Assembly (NCBI RefSeq): GCF_052857255.1
Contig: NC_135504.1
Span: 147,214,121-147,278,120 of the forward strand
Length of the DNA: 64,000 nucleotides
Source: Amblyomma americanum
Taxonomy: Eukaryota; Arthropoda; Arachnida; Ixodida; Ixodidae
Direction of reading: 5' to 3'
The translations under genes and the position numbers were made by a program. Each line of letters starts with the position of its first letter. The first letter of the stretch is position 1. Positions 55,801 through 63,513 of the stretch are shown in pieces. Under the pieces are notes generated by a model, which searched no databases, was not told the DNA's origin, and was given only the letters and a program-made list of their open reading frames with translations.

Positions 55801-58800
55801 ACCGATGTGTTCAGATATAGCTCGTTTCGGTCTAAAACAGCTTGTTTCGTTGTATTAAGCAAGAATACATGCTTTTCGCGCGGTTATAAGAGAAAAAGTT
55901 TTGACGCGTGTCACAGGGACACTTGTAAAACCGATGTGTTCAGATTTACCTCGTTTCGGACTAAAACAGCTTGTTTCGTTGGATTAAGCACGAATACATG
56001 CTTTTCGCGCATTTATAAGTGAAAAAGTTTTGACAAGTGTCACAGGGACACTTGTAAAACCGATGAGTTCAGATTTAGCTCATCTCGGTCTAAAACAGCT
56101 AGTTTCGTTGTATTAAGCAAGAATACATGCTTTTCGCGCAGTTATCAGAGAAAACGTTTTGACGCGTATCAGAGGAACACTTGTAAAACCGATGTGTTGT
56201 GATTTAGCTCGTTTCGGTCTAAAACAGCTTGTTTCGTTGTATTAAGCACGAATACATGCTTTTAGCCCCGTTATAAGAAAAAAAGTTTTGACGCTTATCA
56301 CATGGACACTTGTAAAACCGATGTGTCTAAAACAGCTAGTTCGTTGTATTAAGCACGAATACATGCTGTTCGCGCAGTTATAAGAGAAAAAGTTTTGACG
56401 CGTGTCACAGGGACACTTGTAAAACCGATGTGTTCAGATTTAGCTCATCTCAGTCTAAAACAGCTAGTTTCGTTGTATTAAGCACGAATACATGCTTTTC
56501 GCGCAGATATAAGAGAAAAAGTTTTGACGCGTATCACGTGGATACTTGTAAAACCGATGTGTTTAGATATAGCTCGTATTGGTATAAAACAGCTTGTTTC
56601 GTTGTTTTAAGCACGAATACATGCTTTTCGCGCAGTTATAAGAGAAAAAAGTTTTGACGCGTGTCACAGGGACACTTGTAAAACCGATGTGTTCAGATAT
56701 AGCTCGTTTTGGTATAAAACAACTTGTTTCGTTGTTTTAAGCACGAATACATGCTTTTCGCGCATTTATAGAAGAAAACGTTTTGACGCGTATTAGAGGG
56801 ACACTTGTAAAACCGATGTGTTCAGATTTAGCTCATCTCGGTCTAAAACAGCTTGTTTCGTTGTATTAAGCACGAATACATGCTTTTCGCGCAGTTATAA
56901 GAGAAAACGTTTTGACGCGTATCAGAGGAACACATTTAAACCGATGTGTTCAGATTTAGCTCGTTTCGGTCTAAAACAACTTGTTTCGTTGTATTAAGCA
57001 CGAATACGCGCTTTTCGCGCAGTTATAAGAGAAAAAGTTTTGACGCGTATCACGTGGATACTTGTAAAACCGGTGTGTTTAGATATAGCTCGTTTCGGTC
57101 TAAAACAGCTTGTTTCGTTGTATTAAGCAAGAATACATGCTTTTCGCGCAGTTATAAGAGAAAAAGTTTTGACGCGTGTCACAGGGACAATTGTAAAACC
57201 GATGTGTTCAGATTTACCTCGTTTCGGACTAAAACAGCTTGTTTCGTTGGATTAAGCACGAATACATGCTTTTCGCGCAGTTATAAGAGAAAAACGTTTT
57301 GACGCGCATCACATGGACACATTTAAAACCGTTGTGTCCAGATTTAGCTCGTTTCGGTCTAAAACAGCTTGTTTCGTTGTATTAAGTAAGAATACATGCT
57401 TTTCGCGCAGTTATAAGAGAAAAAGTTCTGACGCGTATTAGAGGGACTTGTAAAACAGATGTGTTCAGATTTAGCTCATCTCGGTCTAAAACAGCTTGTT
57501 TCGTTGTATTAAGCACGAATACATGCTTTTCGCGCAGTTATAAGAGAAAAGTTTTGACGCCTATCACATGGACACTTGTAAAACCGATGTGTTCAGATCT
57601 AGCTCGTTTTGTTCTAAAACAGCTTGTTTCGTTGTATTAAGCAAGAATACATGCTTTTCGCGCAGTTATAAGAGAAAAAGTTTTGACGCGTTTCACAGGG
57701 ACACTTGTAAAACCGATGTGTTCAGATTTAGCTCGTTTCGGTCTAAAACAACTTGTGTCGTTGTATTAAGCACGAATACATGCTTTTCGCGGAGTTTTAA
57801 GAGAAAAAGTTTTGACGCGTATCACGTGGATACTTGTAAAACGGATGTGTTTAGATATAGCTCATTTTGTTAGAAAACCGCTTGTTTCGTTGTTTTAAGC
57901 AAGAATACGTGCTTTTCGCGTAGTTATAGAAGAAAAAGTTTTGACGCGTATTGGACTTGTAAAACCGATGTGTTCAGATTTAGCTCATCTCGGTCTAAAA
58001 CAGCTTGTTTCGTTGTATTAAGCACGAATACATGCTTTTCGCGCAGTTATAAGAGAAAAAAGTTTTGACGCGCATCACATGGACACATTTAAAACCGTTG
58101 TGTCCAGATTTAGCTCGTTTCGGTCTAAAACAGCTTGTTTCGTTGTATTAAGCAACAATACATGCTTTTCGCACAGTTATAAGAGAAAATGATTTGACGC
58201 GTATCAGAGGAAGACTTGTAAAACCGATGTGTTCAGATATAGCTCGTTTCGGTCTAAAACAGCTTGTTTCGTTGTATTAAGCACGAATACATGCTTTTAG
58301 CGCAGTTATAAGAGAAAAAGTTTTGACGCGTATTACATGGACACTTGTAAAACCGATGTGTTCAGATCTAGGTCATCTCGGTCTAAAACAGCTAGTTTCG
58401 TTGTATTAAGCAAGAATACATGCTTTTCGCGCAGTTATAAGAGAAAAAGTTCTGACGCGTATTAGAGGGACTTGTAAAACAGATGTGTTCAGATTTAGCT
58501 CATCTCGGTCTAAAACAGCTTGTTTCGTTGTATTAAGCACGAATACATGCTTTTCGCGCAGTTATAAGAGAAAAAGTTTTGACGCCTATCACATGGACAC
58601 TTGTAAAACCGATGTGTTCAGATCTAGCTCGTTTTGGTCTAAAACAGCTTGTTTCGTTGTATTAAGCAAGAATACATGCTTTTCGCGCAGTTATAAGAGA
58701 AAAAGTTTTGACGCGTATTACATGGACACTTGTAAAACCGATGTGTTCAGATTTAGCTCATCTCGGTCTAAAACAGCTTGTTTCGTTGTATTAAGCACGA

Positions 58801-58870
58801 ATACATGCTTTTCGCGCAGTTATAAGAGAAAAAGTTCTGACGCGTATTAGAGGGACTTGTAAAACAGATG
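30022..58870 (+). repeat. Large duplicated super-unit of the satellite (11.75 kb and 17.1 kb versions)
   Basis: Block A (30,022-41,771) and block B (41,772 to about 58,870) carry the same ordered series of variant units. Offsets stay at 11,498-11,628 bp from about 31.4 to 35.7 kb (32,206/43,704, 33,324/44,822, 34,865/46,493, 35,143/46,771). They then jump to 17,099-17,356 bp for 36,389/53,488, 37,528/54,755, 39,590/56,946 and 41,752/58,850. The jump of about 5.47 kb equals roughly three extra 1,651-bp repeats plus a 387-bp trimer plus one unit. Block B is therefore a copy of block A with an internal expansion. Confidence 0.8.
46174..54840 (+). repeat. 13-unit higher-order repeat (1,651-1,653 bp, about five copies)
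   Basis: Equivalent unit starts (GCTTTTAGCGCCG) fall at 46,707, 48,358, 50,398, 52,049 and 53,702. In the copy starting at 48,358 I counted 13 units: eleven of 129 bp, one of 128 and one of 106, totalling 1,653 bp. The 1,651-bp copies carry a unit 2 bp shorter (TTAGAGGGACTTG form). The interval 48,358-50,398 is 2,040 bp because of an extra 387-bp trimer at 50,011-50,397. The last copy lacks one unit near 54,460. This is the most homogeneous part of the array. Confidence 0.9.
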
Positions 58871-59914
58871 TGTTCAGATTTAGCTCATCTCGGTCTAAAA
58901 CAGCTTGTTTCGTTGTATTAAGCACGAAACATGCTTTTCGCGCAGTTATAAGAGAAAAAGTTTTGACGCGTATCAGAGGAAGACTTGTAAAACCGATGTG
59001 TTCAGATATAGCTCGTTTCGGTCTAAAACAGCTTGTTTCGTTGTATTAAGCAAGAATACATGCTTTTCGCGCGGTTATAAGAGAAAAAGTTTTGACGCGT
59101 GTCTCAGGGACACTTGTAAAACCGATGTGTTCAGATTTACCTCGTTTCGGACTAAAACAGCTTGTTTCGTTGGATTAAGCACGAATACATGCTTTTCGCG
59201 CATTTATAAGTGAAAAAGTTTTGACAAGTGTCACAGGGACACTTTTAAAACCGATGAGTTCAGATTTAGCTCATCTCGGTCTAAAACAGCTAGTTTCGTT
59301 GTATTAAGCAAGAATACATGCTTTTCGCGCAGTTATCAGAGAAAACGTTTTGACGCGTATCAGAGGAACACTTGTAAAACCGATGTGTTGTGATTTAGCT
59401 CGTTTCGGTCTAAAACAGCTTGTTTCGTTGTATTAAGCACGAATACATGCTTTTAGCCCAGTTATAAGAGAAAAAGTTTTGACGCTTATCACATGGACAC
59501 TTGTAAAACCGATGTGTCTAAAACAGCTAGTTCGTTGTATTAAGCACGAATACATGCTGTTCGCGCAGTTATAAGAGAAAAAGTTTTGACGCGTGTCACA
59601 GGGACACTTGTAAAACCGATGTGTTCAGATTTAGCTCATCTCAGTCTGAAACAGCTAGTTTCGTTGTATTAAGCACGAATACATGCTTTTCGCGCAGTTA
59701 TAAGAGAAAAAGTTTTGACGCGTATCACGTGGATACTTGTAAAACCGATGTGTTTAGATATAGCTCGTATTGGTATAAAACAGCTTGTTTCGTTGTTTTA
59801 AGCACGAATACATGCTTTTCGCGCAGTTATAAGAGAAAAAAGTTTTGACGCGTGTCACAGGGACACTTGTAAAACCGATGTGTTGAGATATAGCTCGTTT
59901 TGGTATAAAACAAC

Positions 59915-60639
59915 TGTCACGAGTGAGTGCGAGACGCAGCGGCAAGAAGTCAAACCGCCAAAGAAACCACGGCACGCAGCGGACGAAACCGACATAGACA
60001 CTGGGAGGGAACGGAGCAGACGGTGCAAAGTGCGCGCGTCTGCACGGAAGCAATAATCGTTTACGTGGAGACGGAGGAAAAGCAGACGGCGTGGGCGCAC
60101 AGCTCCGGAGACCGCAAGTGCGTGTGAATCCACGGCCGCGAAGATACATGGGCGCAACGCACCCGCGGGGAGAGGAGAACGGTATGCAACGGCGTCCCCT
60201 CCGTGCGGCCGCCCCGAGTTGAGACAAGGGGACTCGAGCTTTGACGCCGGTGTAGGAAACACGCACCGAGGCTGCCCTCCTGGGCCGACGCAACCCCGGC
60301 AACGATCCGGACCGTCGAGACGCTCCTTCGGCTACGCTCCGGAGGCCCCGGCGAGGTCTCCTCTGGCGACATTCCTCACCACCAACCACTTTGAGTACCG
60401 ATTGGACTGTTTTCATTATTCTACATTGACTCAAAAGACTCTAATTAGAACTATTTGGCGTTATTCTTACCACCACCTGCGCGTGGAAACTCTGACTGAT
60501 TTGTGCATGCTTATCGATGTGATGTAAACCACCTTTGTATTATTCAGTTTTGCAGTTGATGTGCATTGTTTGATTAAATCTTGTTTTTGGAGACGTACAC
60601 CTCTCTGGTTCTGACTCACGTTCTCGACAGATAGTGACA
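59915..60639 (+). mobile_element. 5' long terminal repeat (725 bp)
   Basis: The segment begins TGTCACGAGTG exactly where satellite similarity ends and closes with GTGACA at 60,634-60,639. These ends are perfect 6-bp inverted repeats in the TG...CA form expected of LTRs. A PBS-like sequence follows 7 bp later. The first two thirds are GC- and CpG-rich, and the last third is AT-rich with a candidate polyadenylation signal. No convincing TATA box was seen. Only one LTR lies in the window, so the boundaries rest on the terminal inverted repeats and the satellite junction, not on an LTR pair. Confidence 0.82.
60573..60578 (+). promoter_or_regulatory. Candidate polyadenylation signal ATTAAA in the LTR
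   Basis: ATTAAA, the commonest variant of AATAAA, is followed within a few bases by a T/G-rich stretch (TTGTTTTTGG). It lies about 60 bp before the LTR end, a plausible place for the R/U5 boundary. No AATAAA was found nearby. The call is by position and sequence only. Confidence 0.4.
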
Positions 60640-60646
60640 AAATTAA

Positions 60647-60664
60647 TGGCGAGCCTGCCAGGAT
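60647..60664 (+). other. Primer-binding site (tRNA 3'-end complement)
   Basis: TGGCGAGCCTGCCAGGAT starts 7 bp after the LTR end. TGG is the complement of the CCA tail of a tRNA, and the following C implies a G discriminator base, as in several serine and arginine tRNAs. I did not match it to a specific tRNA. The 7-bp gap (AAATTAA) is larger than in most elements, so the LTR end or the PBS start could be off by a few bases. Confidence 0.65.
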
Positions 60665-60729
60665 CCTCTTTCGTCATTCTGTCTTAACGTTAATGTCAAC
60701 ACGCTTGTGTTCGTGCTAAAACCAGAGAG

Positions 60730-61731
60730 ATGGACCTCCACAAGATTATGTTGAGAGCCGAAAAGCTCGGGTTCACGAAAGAGGAGACGATGTCCCTTTA
60801 TGAAGATGAGAAAACGAGATACAAAGAGGAAAGGGAGTCGGCACAAAGGGAGGCACTTGAAGCTGAAGAGAGAGCTAAGCGAATGGCAGAATTAGAAGAA
60901 GAGAGAGCTAAGCGAATGGCAGAATTAGAAGAAAAGAGAATGGCACAGGAGAAAGAAGTGCTCGAGCTCAAGTTGCGTCTGGCTAACGCTAGTGTTGAAG
61001 CCGTACCAGAGGCGACAGGATTTGCGTCGGGTGCTACGGCCCCACGACCAACAGCGGTGTGTCCAAGGAAGCTGATGGCTCCTTTTGACGATAAGCGTGA
61101 CGATTTGGATGCCTATTTGCATCGCTTTGAGAGAATAGCAGTAGGACAAAGATGGGATAAGAGCGAGTGGGCAACAGCTTTAAGCCTTTGTCTGGTGGGC
61201 GAGGCCTTAACAGCTTTCGGGAGAATGCCCGCATCAGAGTCGACAGACTACGATAAGGTGAAGAAAACGCTGCTACAAAGGTTCCGCTTAACCGCAGAAG
61301 GTTTCCGTGAAAGGTTTCGAGGTGGCAAACCCAATGATGCGGAAACAGCTAAGCAGTTCGCATCGAGATTGTCGAACTACTTTGAACGATGGCTGGAAAT
61401 GGCCGAGGTAGAAAAATCGTACGAAGGGGTGAAAGACCTCATGGTTGGAGAGCAGTTTTTGTCCTGCTGTCACCCAAGGTTGGCCGTATTCCTAAAAGAG
61501 AGGAAGTTGAAGACAGTGGAAGATTATACAGAGTATGCAGATCAGTTCATGGAGGCTCAAGGCCACATAAACCTAGGCAAGGTTAAAGAAGACGTCGGGA
61601 GAAGTTGCGATGCAGACGCGGTAAAACGAGGAGTGCAAAGTGGCACATTTAATCAGCCCTCGAGGTGTTTCTTGTGCAACCGTATTGGACACCGCGCCGC
61701 GGACTGTAGGGTTGGAGGAAGCAGAGGGTAG
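60730..61731 (+). CDS. gag: Gag: coiled coil, SCAN-like capsid, one zinc knuckle before a TAG stop
   Basis: This is the structural protein of the retrotransposon, expected to assemble particles and package its RNA. The product is 333 residues. Residues 1-23 are a short amphipathic start. Residues about 24-84 are a highly charged Glu/Arg/Lys-rich coiled coil containing an exact 11-residue repeat. Residues about 112-285 are the capsid. Its second half (about 178-275) has the order RFR..., ...LSNYFERWL, ...LMVGEQFL, ...VEDYTEYADQF, which closely follows the hydrophobic pattern of vertebrate SCAN domains. The C-terminus has a CCHC knuckle, C313-x2-C316-x4-H321-x4-C326. The chosen ATG has purine at -3 and G at +4 and lies 66 bp after the PBS. 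The frame stays open beyond the TAG at 61,729, so Gag and Pol probably once formed, or still form by readthrough, a single polyprotein. Confidence 0.9.
   Translation: MDLHKIMLRAEKLGFTKEETMSLYEDEKTRYKEERESAQREALEAEERAKRMAELEEERAKRMAELEEKRMAQEKEVLELKLRLANASVEAVPEATGFASGATAPRPTAVCPRKLMAPFDDKRDDLDAYLHRFERIAVGQRWDKSEWATALSLCLVGEALTAFGRMPASESTDYDKVKKTLLQRFRLTAEGFRERFRGGKPNDAETAKQFASRLSNYFERWLEMAEVEKSYEGVKDLMVGEQFLSCCHPRLAVFLKERKLKTVEDYTEYADQFMEAQGHINLGKVKEDVGRSCDADAVKRGVQSGTFNQPSRCFLCNRIGHRAADCRVGGSRG
60865..60930 (+). repeat. Exact 33-bp tandem duplication inside the Gag coiled coil
   Basis: The 33-bp stretch at 60,865-60,897 is repeated without change at 60,898-60,930. It adds 11 residues (ERAKRMAELEE) in frame. 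Identity at silent positions too indicates a recent duplication. Eleven residues are a hendecad, a length that keeps a coiled coil in register. Confidence 0.95.
61729..61731 (+). other. In-frame TAG between the two Gag zinc knuckles
   Basis: TAG ends the first ORF 3 codons before the bases CAGTTAATC. The identical frame then stays open to 63,513 and codes for a second CCHC knuckle at 61,744-61,785. The context TAG GCA CAG TTA holds a CARYYA-like hexamer, but one codon further downstream than in known leaky stops. It may be a simple nonsense mutation or a programmed readthrough site like the gag-pol UAG of some retroviruses. The sequence alone does not decide. Confidence 0.6.
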
Positions 61732-63513
61732 GCACAGTTAATCTGCCAAAACTGCAGCAAGAGAGGCCACCGAGCAGAGGAATGCCGATTTCGGACGCAA
61801 GAGAAGGCCGCGTGTGTCGTTCATCCCAGAAAAGCTGACATGAGCGCGGAGGATACCCGAAAGACGGACACAAAGGCCGGACGTGAGATGACGGAAGGTC
61901 AAACAGCCAGGCACGCAGCTGTCGGCGAGCTGGCGATGCCTGTAGTCGAGGGCGAAATTCATGGCCAGCGCGTCACCGTGTTGAGAGACAGTGGCACAAA
62001 CACGGTCCTAGTTAGAAGGAGCCTGGTTGGAGAGGAGCTTACTGGTCGGCTGGCGTCAGTCTTGCTGGTTGACAGCACGGTTCGCTACCTCCCGGAGGCA
62101 ATGATTTGCATTTCTACCCCGTACTACTCGGGACCAGTCGTGGCAAAATGCCTAGATGAGCCCCTGTATGACTTGGTGCTGGGAAACATCACGGGCGCAA
62201 GAAAGGTTGACGACCCCGATGCCGATTGGAAGCCCAGTATGGAACAAGGCGCAGGCCCGGAGGGGAGAAGTGAAGAGGAAACACTTGTAAAGACCCGTGC
62301 GAACGTAGTTCCGCGCGAAGGCAACGGCGGTTTAGAGCCCGCGGAAGGAAAAAGAGACGAAACACCCATGATGTCGTCAGCTGTACAGACCAGAGCAGGA
62401 AAAGCAGCGCACGGAAAGACAACCAAACTGAAAGTACCTGCGGCGGAGCTCCTGAAAGTGACTCCCGAGAGTTTAGCGCAGGAGCAGAGAAACGACTCTT
62501 CACTTGCGGATTGTTTCAAGAAGGTAGGGGAAATCCTAAGAAGAAAGAAATGCCGAACTACATTTCAGTTTCTCGTCCAAGACGGCCTGTTGTACAGGAA
62601 ATGTACCTTCAGCTCAGGAAGGGAAGTCCTGCAGTTGGTGATACCGAAAGAATTGCGACCAGCTGTCATATGTCTAGGCCATGATTCGATAATGGCTGGC
62701 CACCAAGGTGCGAAGAACACGGGCAACAGAATAAATGAGGAATTCTACTGGCCAGGCGTCCAAAGCGACGTGAAGCGGTATGTCAGATCATGCGACATAT
62801 GCCAAAGGACGATACCGAAAGGAAAAGTCGGGAAAGCGCCACTTGGAACTATGCCTACCATTGAAATCCCATTCCAGATAGTGGCAGTCGATATCATTGG
62901 ACCTATAACCCCCTCATCGAAGAAAGGAAATCGCTACGTCATCACACTGGTAGACGTGGCGACAAGGTACCCAGATGCCATTGCGCTCAAAACTATTGAC
63001 ACAATTGAAGTCGCAGAAGCGCTCCTAGAGATGTTCTCGCGCTACGGAATGCCGAAAGAAATGCTCACAGACCGGGGATCAAATTTCACATCAGACCTGA
63101 TGAAAGAAGTTAGTCGACTCATGTCATTGAAGCAGTTGCTGACAACCCCATACCACCCGAAGTGTAATGGCTTGGTTGAACGCTTCAACGGGACAATCAA
63201 GCACATGATGAAAAAAATGTGCCAAGAAAGACCCCCCAGGCAGCACAAGCCATTGGCCCAATATTGGGATTGTGATGGCAAATGGTGGTCCTACATAGGA
63301 CCACCATCACCACTATTACCCCAATATAGGCAATGCCTCTTTCCGACAGTTCCAATGATGGCCCCACATGTTCTATGTGTCCCCGATATTGGCAGTGCCG
63401 CTTACTTACATCGCCAGCAATGGCCCAAGCTTGGCAGTATTTTCCCGATATGGGCATTGCCACTCACTTACATTTCCAATAATGGCCCCAGTTGGCCACT
63501 ATGTCCCCCATAA
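61732..63513 (+). CDS. pol: Pol fragment: zinc knuckle, aspartic protease, integrase core; truncated
   Basis: This is the continuation of the Gag frame after TAG; the first ATG is at 61,840, and residues here are numbered from it. Before that ATG lies a CCHC knuckle (CQNCSKRGHRAEEC). The protease spans about residues 27-120 with the catalytic Asp in D50-S-G-T and a C-terminal LVLGN strand; it would cleave the polyprotein. Residues 121-205 are a charged linker with no reverse transcriptase motif. The integrase spans about 205-462: HHCC zinc domain H281, H288, C318, C321, and catalytic D351, D411, E447 with the expected 35-residue gap between the last two. It would insert the cDNA into chromosomes. 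After about residue 468 (near 63,243) the frame runs into an unrelated minisatellite, so the last 90 or so residues are not integrase. The C-terminal domain, reverse transcriptase and RNase H are absent. Confidence 0.88.
   Translation, partial: AQLICQNCSKRGHRAEECRFRTQEKAACVVHPRKADMSAEDTRKTDTKAGREMTEGQTARHAAVGELAMPVVEGEIHGQRVTVLRDSGTNTVLVRRSLVGEELTGRLASVLLVDSTVRYLPEAMICISTPYYSGPVVAKCLDEPLYDLVLGNITGARKVDDPDADWKPSMEQGAGPEGRSEEETLVKTRANVVPREGNGGLEPAEGKRDETPMMSSAVQTRAGKAAHGKTTKLKVPAAELLKVTPESLAQEQRNDSSLADCFKKVGEILRRKKCRTTFQFLVQDGLLYRKCTFSSGREVLQLVIPKELRPAVICLGHDSIMAGHQGAKNTGNRINEEFYWPGVQSDVKRYVRSCDICQRTIPKGKVGKAPLGTMPTIEIPFQIVAVDIIGPITPSSKKGNRYVITLVDVATRYPDAIALKTIDTIEVAEALLEMFSRYGMPKEMLTDRGSNFTSDLMKEVSRLMSLKQLLTTPYHPKCNGLVERFNGTIKHMMKKMCQERPPRQHKPLAQYWDCDGKWWSYIGPPSPLLPQYRQCLFPTVPMMAPHVLCVPDIGSAAYLHRQQWPKLGSIFPIWALPLTYISNNGPSWPLCPP

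Larger units (their letters stand above)
1..59914 (+). repeat. 129-bp satellite DNA array (about 465 units, head to tail)
   Basis: A unit beginning GCTTTTCGCGCAGTTATAAG recurs every 129 bp (starts at 1, 130, 259, 388 and so on) to the array end, always in the same orientation. The consensus is about 40% GC. It contains an MluI site (ACGCGT) in most units, a TATAAG string, and about nine CpG dinucleotides. Unit types differ at linked positions: the box after ACGCGT reads as variants of TCACAGGG, TCACATGG, TCACGTGG, TCAGAGGAA or TTAGAGGG, and the later box reads GATTTAGCTC, GATCTAGCTC, GATATAGCTC or GATTTACCTC. Shorter units of about 106-120 bp recur. The array begins before the window and ends within a unit at the LTR boundary. 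No gene, tRNA or other embedded element was seen inside it. Such arrays are typically centromeric, pericentromeric or other heterochromatin; location here is not shown. Confidence 0.97.
59915..63243 (+). mobile_element. Ty3/Gypsy LTR retrotransposon, 3'-truncated (Gmr1-like pol order suspected)
   Basis: In order, the element has a 5' LTR, a PBS-like site, Gag (coiled coil, capsid, zinc knuckle), an in-frame TAG, a second zinc knuckle, an aspartic protease and an integrase core. The integrase sequence and its two knuckle-bearing Gag place it in the Ty3/Gypsy (Metaviridae) superfamily. Sequence similarity stops at about 63,243, where a different repeat begins, so the integrase C-terminal domain, any downstream reverse transcriptase and RNase H, the polypurine tract and the 3' LTR are missing. 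Apart from the TAG the frame is intact for about 2.5 kb, which suggests a relatively young copy. The left end abuts satellite directly at ...ACAAC/TGTCAC. A target-site duplication cannot be checked because the right end is absent. GC content and codon usage differ visibly from the AT-rich satellite. Confidence 0.9.

Noticed and set aside
66..59848. More than a hundred forward open frames of 60-215 codons, all built of similar 43-residue repeats
   Set aside because: They follow from a 129-bp period divisible by three and a stop-free consensus frame. They start and stop at random unit variants, show many amino-acid-changing differences and have no promoter or conserved ends.
1..59914. CRISPR array
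   Set aside because: The repeats are 129 bp, contiguous and mutually similar along their whole length. There are no unique spacers and no cas genes, and the flanking element is eukaryotic.
1..59914. Array as a pure assembly artefact
   Set aside because: Units differ by many linked variants and by nested multimer patterns that a collapsed or looped assembly would not create. Errors in copy number of the near-identical blocks remain possible.
59754..60434. A 226-codon reverse-strand open frame
   Set aside because: It starts in the LTR and runs into the satellite, crossing the insertion junction. It has no recognisable domain, and its length reflects the GC-rich LTR.
60219..60527. A 102-codon forward open frame in the LTR
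   Set aside because: It lies wholly inside the LTR, has no domain and shows only low-complexity, GC-driven composition.
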